A program made the position numbers and the translations under genes. A stretch of 64,000 bases of DNA from Brachynemurus nebulosus (Eukaryota > Arthropoda > Insecta > Neuroptera > Myrmeleontidae): contig JAPWDM010000014.1 in assembly GCA_035578155.1 (NCBI GenBank), positions 12,503,501 to 12,567,500 on the forward strand, written 5' to 3'. The number at the start of each line of letters is the position of its first letter. Within the stretch, counting starts at the first letter, position 1. Below the pieces are notes generated by a model. It was not told the DNA's origin. It saw only the letters and a program-made list of their open reading frames with translations, and did not search any database. This document shows, piece by piece, positions 33,956 to 48,632 of the stretch.

Positions 33956-35478
33956 TGGAGTTTCACAAAGTAAATCTCTCAACAGCGATTATTTTTTGTT
34001 TAAATCAAAAATTTCAGCCATCATTTCCCCCGTAATTAGTATACCCAATTTTTTTCGAAAACGCAGCAAAAATTGATGAAATGCTTTGCAAAATATTACC
34101 TGATACCTGTCATCATTAGTAAAAAAAAAAATTACTATAGCCGAATATTCTCTATATATTCTTTATTAATTAAATCATCTTTATTCATTAATTTCAGCTT
34201 CGGCTCTCCCCTCTTCCACCCTTCGCACAAAAATAATTTCAAAATTTTTAATATAATAATTAATCTATACGCTATAATGGGCTTTCATTTCAATGTTCCT
34301 AATATATAACACTTTATTGAAATATTTCATATAATATCGTGTAACTTCACGGGGAGCTTGGGAGCTTTTTAACGTACAATTTTTAGGTAAGTAATAATCC
34401 GTAAATCATAAATCATTCTTTTTTTTTTAATTTTGACGATGAATAACTGATGACGTCCTAATGTACATACTGTACAGTGCGCAGTCTTAAATATCGGCCC
34501 ACCGCCGCTTCATTTTTCTTCTGCAAACTGTGTAAGAAATACTAAAATTATTTTACTGACTTTTTGACTAGTTAAGAGTGTATGTAATTATGTTTATTGT
34601 AAATTGATTTATTTGATATAAATGAACATCAAATATTGAAAGTGGCAATGCTGTGAAAATATGGAAATTACTCGAAACTATAAGGAAAGAAACTACTTTT
34701 TGTTTCCTGGTCCCGAGTCTACTCAAATAGTGGAAGCATTATAATTATGTATGAAGTATGAAAATTTTGTTCTCTTACTTTAGTGCTTCCTGCACAATTT
34801 TGGTTTCGTGTCTGTCCATTTCTGTCCGTCTGTACGTCCAAAACTCCCATCAAGTGGCATACTCTTTCGAAAATAAACGATTATTTCTTATGAATTTTTT
34901 AGAAATTCTGTGCTTCGATTTTTAGATAGTTCCCAACGAATTTCATCGCAATCGGAGCAATGGTAACCACAGCGCTATCGTAAGATCCTATTAAGTGTTG
35001 ATATCTAACTACTAGTCAAATTTCGCTTAACTTTTAAGAGTAGTTGGGAGTTACTGTGAATGGGCACACATAAGATATGTTAACATTTTGTTTTTCTTTT
35101 TACTATAACCTTCAACCATCAAAAAACCTCAAACTATAAAAATAAAAAAAAACCTTCAACTATGAAAACAAAAAAACCCGTTAATTTTACTAATGATAAT
35201 TTTGTATAAATGCAAATTAGAAACTTCTGCAGAGTGAAAAAGCTCTATGTAACGTCTATATCTATACGAATTATTCATATGTAGACAGTAGGTTTGTTCT
35301 AGCAAACCACTGTGACTATCTCAAATAGACGTCAGACGGATGCGTATTACCATAATGATATTCCAACGTGATATTTTATCAAGGACTTGCGCAGCTAAAA
35401 TTTTCTCAGTTTGAGTACTGAACTTGTAATTCAATGTAGTTCATTGTTACTTTTGAAAGCTGACTACAAAATAAATTA
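33956..35478. other. Gene-free DNA with one dispersed repeat
   Basis: At 34775-34990 the phrase TTTAGTGCTTCCTGCACAAT and a CTGTCC-rich stretch match, in reverse orientation, the DNA at 37253-37410. No coding sequence recognised. Confidence 0.45.
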
Positions 35479-35480
35479 TA

Positions 35481-36308
35481 CACGGAGAGAAAATTCATAT
35501 AAAAATTACTGTGCTCAGCACTACAATCGACGTGTAAAAGGCGAACATATTCAATTTTGTACGGTAAAATATAAAAATTATAATTAATCATAGAAAATTT
35601 AAAGGATAGAATATTGTATCCGTAAGATTAGCTCCGTAAAATTTGTAAAACAGCACAGTAAAAAGTTCCATTGCCGACAAAAAAATATTTTTCAATTGTT
35701 TTTCTTACAAAAATTATCATGCTGTATTATAATATTTGAAATGTTATCTGCTAATAGTATAAAGAGAAAAAGAGAAAGAAGGTTGTGTGTGTTGTGAACG
35801 CTGTTGAAATGTACCTCACTCATAGTAAGTCACATAGCCAACCATAGGTTTGGACGACCAACTTGGTCGGACCAAGCACCTTGATCCATTAGACTGTCTT
35901 ACAAGCAACAAGCAGTATTCATTACACTGTGTTAGAGGACGGGGATGTCACCGTTTAATTCATCATTTTGTTACTTCACTATCTTTAGTATTAGAATATA
36001 TTGTTGGCAATCATTTTTGTATGCATCATACAGTTCTTACAGGTTCGAAGTTTTTACAGGTACCGCCCAAGCAACATAAGGTTGCGGGTCAGATGCGCAA
36101 ATACGCAAATGCGCAAAGAGTACGACAACAAGAATTAAACTATAACATATATGCATAAGAGTGTGATAAAAGTTGTGTTAGCACGTTAAATTTTACCATG
36201 CTAGCACATATTTTTTATTTTGGTCGTCGATCGCGCACGCATTATAAGAGAGCATGGTAATTTTTGTGAAATTTTATCTACAAAAATTATATGATTTTTC
36301 TCTCCGTG
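35481..36308. mobile_element. TIR element, CACGGAGAGAAAA ends, TA flanks
   Basis: Starts CACGGAGAGAAAATTCATAT and ends ATATGATTTTTCTCTCCGTG. TA is on both sides. The 828-bp body includes a 410-bp right part (from about 35895) shared with 48005-48405. The open frame at 35850-36158 crosses the shared part out of frame with the other copy, so it is not a real protein. The superfamily is unassigned; TA flanks suggest a mariner-type mechanism. Confidence 0.82.
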
Positions 36309-36310
36309 TA

Positions 36311-36976
36311 GTTTCTTTATTAAAACATTTTTTAAATTTCACTTTTGGATTATATTATATACTTTATTTAATTAGAATTATTTATAAATATTAGTGATTT
36401 TGAATTTCAACATTAATGTTAGTAAAAAATTATCTAAACTGTAAATCACTCCATAATACTCTTTTACTCTGAAAAATCAATAAGGAATTTTGAACACTCC
36501 AACAAACATTATTATAAAATAAATATCGTATCTAACATACTTTAGAAATTTCTGTACTAATACGGAAATATGACATGCGCATTTAATTAAATGTTCATTT
36601 ACTATACTAGTACTTGAACTAATCAAAAAATACGGGAGGAATAAACCTATTATCATTAAACAAATCAAAACCAACGGCGGGGAAATTACAATGATATAAG
36701 GAACGAAAGTTCAAAAAATGACGACAAACCCGCACAATTATACAAGTGATAAAAATCACCACATAAAAAATTCAAACAACACAAAAATAAAATTAAAAAA
36801 CAATAAAAATCAAGTTTGACTAGTTTCGACCGAATTAACAGTCATTTTCAAAAACAAGCAGACCCAAAATCGTAGTCAGAAACGTAACATTTAAGAAAAC
36901 GTTTAAAAATTGGCAAAGGTAAAAATTTTTTGTATAGGGTGTGAAAAAACAGAATCAGAATATATCCACATAGTTA
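36311..36976. other. AT-rich DNA with ribozyme-like phrase
   Basis: No gene. At 36818-36850 the minus strand reads TGAAAATGACTGTTAATTCG then GTCGAAACTAGTC, a hairpin followed by GAAAC. It resembles in layout the motifs at 25874 and 51770. Confidence 0.4.
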
Positions 36977-37252
36977 CGAAAATTCTGTGGTTAATTAAAA
37001 TTAAAATTAGATTGAATTTATACACTTTGAATTTTTACGGAGGTTTAAACACAAAGAAAATTCAAAAAACCATGCCCAAACATCAGACAAAGAAATTATG
37101 GAAAGAACAGTATAATAGATAAATTCATATATTGTTCTTTCGATAATTTCTTTGTCTGATGTTTGGGCGTGGTTTTTTCAATTTTTTTTTGTGTTCAAAC
37201 CTCCCTAAAAATTCAAAGCGTATTTTAATTTTAATTAACCACAGAAAATTCG
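36977..37252. repeat. Large imperfect inverted repeat
   Basis: Left arm 36977-37112 and right arm 37129-37252 are reverse complements with some mismatches. They share phrases such as TGGTTAATTAAAATTAAAAT and CCCAAACATCAGACAAAGAA. The spacer is about 16 bp. It is immediately followed by the dispersed repeat described for 34775. Could be a foldback element. Confidence 0.85.
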
Positions 37253-38869
37253 TAGGGGGCCATCTAGGAACCAAACTGCATATTTTCTGAAAATTTCATT
37301 AAAAACAATCGGATAGTTCAGAAGTTATGCGACTTGGTGCAAACTGGCGACACGGAGACGGACAGACAGACAGCGAACCAAAATTGTTCAGGAAGCACTA
37401 AAACGTAAAATGTACGTAAAAATTTTTATTTTGGAGGGAAAGTGTTTTATTTTTCAAAAGGATCACAACGCTTTCGTTACTTTAGTAGTCTCGGAAGCAA
37501 TATTCTTAATATTAATTATACGATAACAAAACTAATCTATATTTTCCATTGCCTACTAAAGAAATACGTACTATCATTCATATAGGAGTCTTATATACAC
37601 AAAATTATTAAAATTTTTCTTTTTCTTATGAATTGTTTGCCAAAATGATGGTTGATGACACATCTATATATACAACTAACTCACTATGTTTAATTTCAAG
37701 TCTAAAGGTTCAGTAGTTTTTTCATAAACCGTACCACAAAAATGAATAAATTGTTGCATAGTAGAGGACTCCCTTCGCTCGTTCTAATTAATTTTTAGAT
37801 GCCTATTTTAGTTCTGTTTTTTTTTTTTTTTTTTAGGTACTTTTTAATAATGTTTTCCATAAAATAGCCCATCAACACTGTTGTACTGCGTACTGTACAC
37901 TCATTCACGTTAACAAAAATCAATTTTCAAAAAAAAAAAAAATAAATAAATAAATAAAAGAAAATACAAAAAAGTAAAATAAAATGAACATCAAATGTGA
38001 TTATCTTTTTACACTTTTCACATTTTTCAAGCGCGAAACAATAAAAAAAATATTGAAAGCATTTTTTTAATGAAAATAAATTAACAATTGCTTACGTGAG
38101 AATTTGAAGCATTTTTTTTTTTTTTTATTTATTACCTTATCTATTATAGGTGTGCTTTTTATTTCAAAAAATTTTTTTACAAAATCGAATACAATTAAAA
38201 AGAATGTTTGTTCCTTTCCAAAAAAAAAAAAAAAGAAAAAAAAAACATAAATAAACCGTCAATAATTAATAAAGACTTGTTTGTTTTACACTTTTCTTCT
38301 TTTGTCACGTCGTTAATTAATTAACTCGCCTTCTATTATTCATTCTTTCAAGTGAAATTTTTCGTACTAATTGTTTTCAATAATCAATTAATTTTCCAGA
38401 AACAACTCAAACACTAATTGAAATTAGTTAAATTAATTTTATTTTTATTAAAACCTACAGAAAACAAATACTTATTTCTTTTATTATCTAAAACGTTGAA
38501 ACCGTACACAAACTTTATTTTTCGAAGTTTACAAAATTGGAAATAATTTATTGGAATGCAAAAGAAGAAAAAAGATAAGAAAATTGGATAGTCTGTAAGA
38601 GATAGAAACGTGACATTTTGTTAATGACTTATTAAATGAAAATTATTATTTCTTCTGTTTTCTTTTTACGAGTGGAAAGTATGGTAAAATAATTTCAGAA
38701 ATATTGATTCAAAAATATTTTTTAACTACTTTTTACTATCAACTATTTTTTAATTCAATGACTTTACTCAGGTCAAAGCCTATTCCACTCACAGAATAAT
38801 CAGAAGGAACGCTACTATCTCTTTTCTGTAATTGACAGTGTGCATTTCTGACCGAATCAGGCTACTTTG
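37253..38869. other. Gene-free DNA with homopolymer runs
   Basis: 37253-37410 is the reverse-oriented relative of 34775-34990. The remainder has long A and T runs (37820, 37930, 38110, 38220) and no genes. Confidence 0.45.
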
Positions 38870-39060
38870 TATTCAGTCGTTCGGTGGTAGTGAGCCGACG
38901 CGTATTAATTGTTAATCAATTGTTTATCATTGTTGTCACAGTCGATCAGCGGCCTCACTCACAGTGTTTGTATATGTATCTAGTATGTATGGTGTATGTA
39001 TGTGCGATACGCATACACACACATCACAAAAATACAAACACAAACAGTGTGTAGTCACAT
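38870..39060 (+). promoter_or_regulatory. Weak promoter-like patch
   Basis: An initiator-like TTCAGTCGTTCGGTGGTAG at 38872-38890 lies in a patch richer in GC than its neighbours and unlike any repeat in the window. It is followed by GT-rich sequence. No coding exon is attached. This is little more than a base-composition anomaly. Confidence 0.18.
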
Positions 39061-39289
39061 AACACATTTTCTATCCTTTTTTGGTTACATTGGTTTCAGT
39101 AGTATAGAGATAGCAATGTTACCTCTATACTCTGTAGTCCCACTCGTCTTTGTTTGTAGATATTCATTTATGTAAGGGTATCCATTTATGTTGAGGAGAA
39201 ATAGTAGAATTTTACTATTATATTGAAATGAAAAGTTCTATAGCGGGACACAATGTAAAATATTATACGAATAATTACTAGTATTCAGA

Positions 39290-39830
39290 AATATTAGGTC
39301 GATCATCAATATCGAACAGAGTTTCAAAAAATGCAGTGCGCAATTCTGGATCGTCTGCAATCTCAAATTCGTAAATATTACTTTTTCCGCTGTAAAATAT
39401 CAAATAACTGGATCATATCTCGTTATTACAATATATATTTTATATATCAGTAACTTTTAGCCTGCGTTTCCATGCAAATTACTTTTCTATTATAATTTAT
39501 TGGGTACCTAATTTACTTCTACATAAATCAGGTATTGAAATCGGAATTTGTTCAGGAAATGTGCGTCTGTTTTTCCTGTTATCTTTACCATTATTCTGAA
39601 TTTGCTAAAAATAAAAAGTAGTATTGAATATCTATAGGAGCAGCTATTAGAATTACTGTTTTGGAACCTTTTAAAAGTTTTGTATACGTGATGACGTCAT
39701 AAAGTTCAATTTTTTTCTTTTTTAAATTAATAGCCACAAGAATGATATGAATCAAATCTATTGGTAAAACTTGAATAACTGAGTGCCAATTTTTCATTTT
39801 TACACTGAAAATGGCCAAGTTCTTTCAGAG
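39290..39830 (-). mobile_element. hAT remnant, copy 1 of a decayed family
   Basis: Homologous in direct orientation to 54650-55140. Shared landmarks are GATC-TCTGCAATCTC-AATTCGTA, TATACGTGATGACGTCAT/TATACG...GTCATCACG and TAATAGCCA. A minus-strand frame reads LIHIILVAINLKKKKIELYD. With the better end preserved in copy 2, it is best explained as transposase debris of the GTF2IRD2/ZBED-like hAT group. Confidence 0.5.
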
Positions 39831-40949
39831 AATGTGACATATTTTCCGGATGTGATTTTTCTGTTAAACTTCATTTTAAATTTATAAATTAGAGTAAGAA
39901 ATCGATTAAAATTCGTTTTGCAATCAACGGTTTGACCACCATCAGTGTCTTATATAATTTGTTCACCGAAACAACAAAGCTCATCTAAGTAAACAACCTC
40001 ATTTTTTCAGTGCCATTCCTTATTTTAAAATATTTTTTTGGCCTACTGCATATATTAGTATTTACAATTTGGCTCACCGATACAAGATTTTGCGAATCAC
40101 TGATATAGAAACTCATTCGACCACTTTTATTTGCAACAAGCTAATATTTCGAACCCAATTTTATTATTTCTTATCAACCGTGAGGAAGCAACTAAAATTT
40201 TCGACCATTCATATTATACCTACCCCCACTCTTGTATATCTAGCGGTCATCTTTATGAATAAAATTATCATATATTTTTCCGCAATAAACCACACAAACA
40301 ACATTTTCCCTCAATCTCACATCTACAACAACGAAATGGAAACAATGTTTTCCGCCTTGTTTTCAAAAAATTTTATAACAAACCTTCGCATTACATGTAT
40401 GTTCACTTTGAGGTTAGATACACAACGAAATTCTATACAAAAAAGTTTCCCAAGTGCGTGCTGGACGCGAATTAGGTTAGGATTCCTTAGTGGTTTGACA
40501 CAAATGCAAGAATCTGCTTCCGATTATCTAAAAAGAGGTAAATATACTTGACAAAAGTATCAATTTAACTCTCCCCAAAACTATCACAGTAGAAAACTAA
40601 TTTAATTAAATTTAATTTTGAAGTTAAAAATGAAAAGTGGTTAAAGGAATCTCAATTTTAAAAGATCTTCCGTAAAACGTAAGTTTTCCAATGTTTCCAT
40701 CAACGATTTGAACTTAAATTTTTGGAGAATATTATCCAATACTGAAAAATACTTCGACTTTACTCCTCAACCGTAAATTACTTTCCTGTAATTTCCAGAT
40801 TAAAATACATACTTTGGTTCCTCATAATAGGGAGAAATGTCTCACTTTTAGTCCCAAAGGGCTAAAAATGCTTTTACTCCCACTTTCCAGCCAATCAGCA
40901 AGTCGAATTTATAGAGTGTTACCAATCAGCAAGCGAAAATTAAATTATA
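39831..40949. other. Gene-free DNA with a long uninterpreted frame
   Basis: An open frame of about 160 codons (40069-40551, plus) has no ATG at its start. Its composition follows local AT-richness, and it shows no motif I recognise. It is probably chance. A patch at 40790-40960 with two AATCAGCAAG repeats precedes the MITE at 40952. Confidence 0.35.
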
Positions 40950-40951
40950 TA

Positions 40952-41191
40952 ACGTAAAAGTCCCCATTATGAAACGGTATCTAATACTGGAACAGTTTTG
41001 ACATATACGTATTAATGAAGTTATTTCTGAAAGAAATGTCTAATAACGAAAATTATTATTAATAGAATGATTGTTTTTCAATTTAAATTCATCTCGCATT
41101 TAATGTTTCCTTACTTAATTAAAGAAATAAATATGTAAATGTCAAAACTGTTCCAGTATTAGATACTGTTCCATAATGGGGGCTTTTACGT
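40952..41191 (-). mobile_element. 240-bp TA-flanked MITE, copy 1
   Basis: Ends are ACGTAAAAGTCCCCATTATG and, reverse-complemented, ACGTAAAAGCCCCCATTATG, followed by more than 30 further matching bases (GTATCTAATACTGGAACAGT). TA on both sides. The interior matches 60593-60834 in the opposite orientation with few differences. Mariner-type MITE. Confidence 0.9.
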
Positions 41192-41193
41192 TA

Positions 41194-41686
41194 CTTAGCA
41201 TTACTAATTGTAATAAATTGCTTATTTAAAATAATAAATTTAAACTTGTATTAGGTAGGTATGAAGACAAACGGTTATATTGTATTTTCCAATTTGACTG
41301 ATTTACCCAAGGTATTGGAAACAATCAAATACTCCTGGCTTAATAAAAATGGCTGACGAAAATGAGCATTGACATTAGCTTTATATGCAATAGTTACTGC
41401 GATATGAAGAAAAAATGAAAAATATTAACAATATTTGTACATGAGTTGACAATAGTTCGAAGCAAAGAAATTTTGTTGAAGAAGAGAGAATTTTGTATCT
41501 TAAAAATATTTAAAATGTGGTAAAAATATAAAAAAATGAGTGAATGATTTAATGAATATTACAATTTACAGTATACAAACCTCATATTTGAATGGCAAAA
41601 TGTTACGAAGTAACTGGAGAACTGTCAACGAATGGAAGAAACAAATCAATTGTATATGTAAATGTAGACCTGTAAAGTTCAAATCA
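41194..41686. other. No gene seen
   Basis: AT-rich DNA between two MITEs. Confidence 0.4.
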
Positions 41687-41690
41687 TTAA

Positions 41691-42594
41691 CCCTAGAATC
41701 ATACGTTGGTCTACGAGAAACGTTAATCATACATCGACGTCGTTTTGACGGATGGACTTTTTACGGAGAGTTTTAGAGTTTATTTGCAAAAAACATTTTT
41801 TTTACATAACAATACTACAAAAGCGAACAAAATATTTAAAAAAATTGGATTTGGAAAAATTTCTTAATGTAAATATTTATTAATTTTTTAATCTTTTTAT
41901 CAAAGCATATTTTCATTATAAATATTAAAAAATAGATAAATACATCAATTGTAATAATTAATTTATGAACTATTATGAGTCAGTGGACATGTGTGACTTT
42001 ACAGAATGTGAAATTTCTCAGTCATAAATATTCCTATAGATATGTAGTTATTTCCCCATTAGGCACATTTGTAAATTTTCTAAAATTTGTCAGTAATTTT
42101 TCGAATAAGATGTCAAAAAATAATAAAAATTAAAATATTTTCCACAAAATAAGTTGTTAATCTTTTATTAAGTCACTTGAAACGCATTCCTTAGTTTTCG
42201 ATTCAATATATTAAAACTTCAGTATTATGTCGTCTCTATAAGTCAAACAGCTGTAATCATCTTTCACATTATCATAATCATTGAACAAATTAATTATAAC
42301 ATGCATATCTTTAATAAATTTTAGAAAAATTAGGAAAACTTTTATATGTGAAGTACAAAATCTTTAAAAAAAAAACATCGCGTAATCATACATCGACGTC
42401 CTTTTGACGGACACTATTTCAATACAAACAAAACGACAATGACTATAAACAAAATAAATATACATCTTATGTGTTATAACAACAAATAAATTAGATAACA
42501 GAAATCTCACAGCAAGCATGTACCGACAAGTTGTAGTATTGGAGCAGGTAGAGAAGTTCGTCCGTCGTTTTGACGTGTACGTATGATTCTAGGG
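41691..42594 (-). mobile_element. piggyBac-like MITE, family 1, copy 3
   Basis: Starts CCCTAGAATCATACGTTGGT and ends with the complement, ACGTATGATTCTAGGG, with TTAA at 41687-41690 and 42595-42598. 904 bp. Same orientation as copy 2 and nearly collinear with it. It carries CATACATCGACGTCGTTTTG near the left and CATACATCGACGTCCTTTTG near the right. The frame at 41540-41776 only overlaps its edge. Confidence 0.93.
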
Positions 42595-42598
42595 TTAA

Positions 42599-43811
42599 TG
42601 ACATTTCAGCAAATGCATTTTGACTGATTTTTAAACACCAGATGTCATACCCTCATTCGACAGATCCCAATACTTGATGAAATATATTATTTCGTAGGTA
42701 CAATCTGAATGACATTTAAATAATTTTTTTTTTAATTTTTATAATTTTAAGTTATTGGGAATTGGAAAAAATGTATATAGGTAAACGTCATGGGACTAAA
42801 GTTTTTCTTTTGATCTCGAGTGTGAATTTTTGCCCTCGGGCATTTACAGATCCCCTTTCCCCCACCCTTTTTCAAATACGTACAAAATTTTTATGTTGAT
42901 AGATCCAAAGATGTGGGAATTAAGAGAATGTGACGGGAACATGACGAAATGATAAGAGTTTTAAGATTTTTTCTTCGGAACTCTAAAACCGAAAATAATA
43001 GTAACAAAAGAGCAGTAATAATAATAGTAATAGTCATTACGTCGTATAACGACCCAGTCGTTGGCCGTTTAACGTGTGATGGATTAGTGACAACACACAC
43101 TACCCTAATGGTCCACTGAAATACATTCAGCAACCAATCAAGCGACATATACATACATACATGAAGCTTGGTATTATACATATAATGTATATACGTGAGT
43201 ATCTGCCATTATCGTTTATACAGACTAAAAACGCCAAAAATGCAATTAACTTTTATTTTCATTAACATTAAAATATATTGTTTTAGTATGTACAAAGCAT
43301 GTATCGTTATTATATTTAATAGATACATTGATATTCAGTGGCGATTTTCATTTAAACATAATAATGAGGCCAATAATAATTAAATGAAATAAAAAGCAGT
43401 AGTAACTCACGGGAGTAGTTACTACTGTATAGCTACTGCTAAAGCCTTTCCATAAATAATAAAAAAAAAAAAAAACTGTGGCTCCCTGGACCTACTAGTT
43501 AACGTTGAAAACATTTTTGAAATTCACATTTAAGAAATTTTATTGTTTGTTTGAATTAGCTGTAATTCGCAACCTTTCCTGTAATAAGATAAAAAATTTA
43601 AATGTTTCTTTTTTATAATGTTTGATATAAGTATATTAGAATAAAAACATGATGCACCATTGAATTTGTAGTAAACACAATAATACCAGTGGAGAATCCA
43701 GCATTTTTGTTGAGTTTTTCGTACTTCGTAAAAATTGACAGTCACTTGATACGTGAGTGGTAAGATGGCGTTATGTTAAAATGTATACTCCATCTTGCCC
43801 AGTACATAATA
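42599..43811. other. Gene-free DNA with small hairpin
   Basis: Near 43400-43440 AGCAGTAGTAACT is mirrored by AGTTACTACT and CTACTGCT. The minus frame at 42891-43181 contains a hydrophobic run (TITIIITALLLLLF) but no family signature and overlaps the small repeat shared with 13668. Confidence 0.4.
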
Positions 43812-43819
43812 ATCTAAAA

Positions 43820-44431
43820 CAGCGATTTCCAAAAGGTGATCCGCGGGCCCCCCTTTTATTAAGTTATTGTAATTCTGAATTAAAAAGTTAAGTATATAGT
43901 TGCCCGTGATAATGTCAAAACGGATTACTTTTTTCACTATGAGAAAAGGTATTCACTTTTTATTACGCATGAAAAAAAATAGGTAAACAAACTAATTTCT
44001 ATAGTAACGATACAATGCAAGCTACAGTCATCCTAAGTCATCCATAAAAAATTCAAAACAAAAAATATGTGAAAATAATTTTTTTAATGCTGTCAAACTT
44101 TCATAGTTTGAGATTATTTCCCATTTCTGATTAGTTTTATTCCATTTTAATTTAGAATTGCAAAAAATATTGTATGTAACACGTGCAAAATGAGTGTTTT
44201 TTTTATTCCTCACAATTATCCAATTCGACCTGCGACCTCGTTTGGTAAACTTACTATTCATGAAAAAAACACATTCATTTTGCAACTTATGTCATAATAA
44301 GCTATTGTACAAGTGTCATTAACTATCTGCGAGACTACAATTTTTTTTTAAATTTCCTTGGATTTAGGGGTCCTTGTCAAAATAGTGATTGGATGAAGGG
44401 GTCCGTAGAAAAAAATTATTTGGGACCTCTG
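43820..44431. mobile_element. 612-bp hAT element
   Basis: The left end is CAGCGATTTCCAAAAGGTG and the right end, reverse-complemented, is CAGAGGTCCCAAATAATTT. The duplication ATCTAAAA is exact at 43812-43819 and 44432-44439. These ends resemble Charlie/Tip100-type hAT elements. The minus frame at 44028-44285 is not a recognisable transposase. Confidence 0.92.
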
Positions 44432-44439
44432 ATCTAAAA

Positions 44440-45557
44440 TTTGGAATGAAAATTTTATAATCTTAAATGATCGATAAAGGAATAAAATATCACCTAACAA
44501 TTCACATCATTCTTTATTGAACGTAACCTCATACAGGTCCAAATTTTATTATTTTGATACCTTTTTTAAGCGTAAGAAATATATGAATGTAATAGTACAA
44601 TAACGTAAAATTACTTTTTTGGCTCTAACATATAAATGTAATTACTTATTTTCACCGCTAATAATAACAAATTATTTCTATGTTAAATTCTACATGTGCC
44701 TAGTTGCTTAAAACACCCTATCTGTCATGTATCTATACCTATAATTAAACTAAAATTTTAATTTAAAAATGTACATAGACATAAAAAACCTCACTTTATT
44801 GCTTATAAATTGGACATTAATGCATACCTATATAATTTAAAAAAAAACGCCGTGAGCAGCGGGGCCACATCACGGAAGTCGAATTTTTCCCTTCATCTTC
44901 GGTATCTTCAAGATATCTAAATGTGATTGAAAGACTACAAACGAATTGTCATTTTGGTGGTTTTAAAACTGATGATGAGTGTTCGGCTGATCGAGGAATT
45001 TAATAAGATTGAATCTACTATTTTCATTTTTTCGAAAACTGCGCAGTCATAAACGTTTTTATGAACCTGTTTTTATACCTGTCTCTAAAAAAAACTTTCC
45101 GGGTATTTAATTTTTTTTAACTAAGACGTACCCGAAAATTAATTCTGAAAAAAATTATATGTTGCATGGATCATAGTAGGAAGGCGGCAAAAAAATTTAG
45201 GTAATTATACCATAGCCACAAGTTGCCAAAAAGAAATATTAAAGAGTTAAACAATTATTTTTGGGGGGAGGGGGGGGAGGTTATATTTTTTTGAAGCTGA
45301 ACCCCTCCGTTAAAAAAAGCCAAAAACTAACTTTAAAACTATAACATATTTTGGTAATATATCCGATAAAAATAAAATTAAAGTGCATATTATTTTGTTG
45401 CCACCACCACTCCCTTAATGGTTGGGTCGGATCCAAAATTTGCCCAAAATTTGACCTCACTTTGATAGTATTGTTGTGCATCGGAATGAGCCCCACTTAC
45501 CAATTTTCAGGTCTTAACTTCCATAGGGGGCCCTACACATGTCAAATGGCAGCGGGA
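44440..45557. other. Gene-free DNA, probable repeat near 45260
   Basis: A G-rich stretch at 45262-45282 and GC-richer DNA to 45540 look like part of an old repeat bordering the (TA)n tract. No coding sequence. Confidence 0.4.
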
Positions 45558-45719
<162 letters not shown>

Positions 45720-45811
45720 GTACACTCTATATGGAATTGTTGGAGCGGTACAGTATTGTATTCCAGTTAGGTTTAACTTGACACTATACCACGCTCATGA
45801 TTGTCAACGTG

Positions 45812-47528
<1,717 letters not shown>

Positions 47529-48020
47529 CTTCATTTTACTTAATACTGAAATCTTATTTGTCAGATCGTTACTTCCATGTAAAGTTTCAGAGTGAAATAT
47601 CAGAAATGTTTCCAGTTCGTTCCGGTGTACCACAAGGTAGTGTTCTAGGGCCTGTTCTTGATTTTATACTAGCTACTGATGAAGATCCAAATGTTACATC
47701 ACAAAAGTTACAATCTACCTTGCGTCGAATACAGCAATGGTTACATAAATGACGTATTCGAGTAAACGAAACGAAATCAGTGCAAGTTACATTTACTATG
47801 AGAAAAGAAACCTGCCCTGCAGTTAGCTTGAATTATGTGGTGTTACCATTAGCTACTGAAGTTAAATACCTAGGTATGCATCTAGATAGAAAACTAACAT
47901 GGCGTAAGCATATTTGGACTAAACGCAAGCAATTAAATGTTAAGTTTTCTAAGTACTATTGGTTTCTAGGTCGTAAATCAAAGTTGTCTTTAAGAAACAA
48001 AGTGCCTTACAAGCAGCAAG
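47529..48020 (+). pseudogene. Jockey-like non-LTR reverse transcriptase fragment
   Basis: The frame reads P-S-F-Y-L-I, then LKSYLSDRYFHVKFQSE, then SGVPQGSVLGPVL, then directly LATDEDPNVTSQKLQ, L-R-R-I-Q-Q-W-L-H-K, a stop (a TGA where W is expected), and RIRVNETKSVQVTFTMRKE. It ends with VKYLGMHLDRKLTW and F-L-G-R-K-S-K-L-S-L-R-N-K. GVPQGSVLGP, NETKS and YLG-x-x-L-D are Jockey-clade reverse transcriptase landmarks. The segment holding the catalytic F-A-D-D motif between 'GPVL' and 'LATDE' is deleted. Endonuclease, ORF1 and the real C-terminus are absent. It runs straight into the shared TIR-element tail at 48005. Confidence 0.88.
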
Positions 48021-48405
48021 CAGTATTCATTACACTGTGTTAGAGGACGGGGATGTCACCGTTTAATTTATCATTTTGTTACTTCACTATCTTTAGTATT
48101 AGAATATATTGTTGGCAATCATTTTTGTATGCATCATAAAGTTCTTACAGGTCCGAAGTTTTTACAGATACCGCCCAAGCAACATAAGGTTGCGGGTCAG
48201 ATGCGCAAATGAAAGAGTACGACAACAAGAATTAAACTATCACATATATGCATAAGAGTGTGATAAAAGTTGTGTTAGCACATTAAATTTTACCATGCTA
48301 GCACATATTTCTTATTTTGGTCGTCGATCGCGCACGCATTATAAGAAGGCATGGTAATTTTTCTGAAATTTTATCTACAAAATTTATATGATTTTTCTCT
48401 CCGTG
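48005..48405 (+). repeat. Tail shared with the 35481 TIR element
   Basis: From CCTTACAAGCAGCAAGCAGT to TTTTTCTCTCCGTG this matches 35898-36308 closely, with small indels (for example around 48208). It ends with the same inverted terminus followed by TA. No matching left terminus was found upstream; the reverse transcriptase fragment is there instead. Confidence 0.85.
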
Positions 48406-48632
48406 TAGACTCAATAGACAGAACATTTTAGAATTAAGATATTGATTTATTTAGCTTTTAATGAATAGTATATATTACATTTAGTATATAATTGATTTTG
48501 AGTGATTACCAGTGGGTAATCACCATTCCCGTTATGTTCTATCATCGCTCGATTTATAGTTATATTTAGAACTGATAATCGATAAACGAGGATGTTAAAA
48601 AAATTTAGCCCTAAAAATAGTAGTAAAGATAT

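Noticed and set aside
35850..36158. 102-codon frame in the TIR element
   Set aside because: The homologous DNA at 48005 is read in another frame and carries indels, so no protein is conserved.
40069..40551. 160-codon open frame as a possible gene
   Set aside because: No ATG at its start, no recognisable motif, AT-driven composition and no supporting neighbours.
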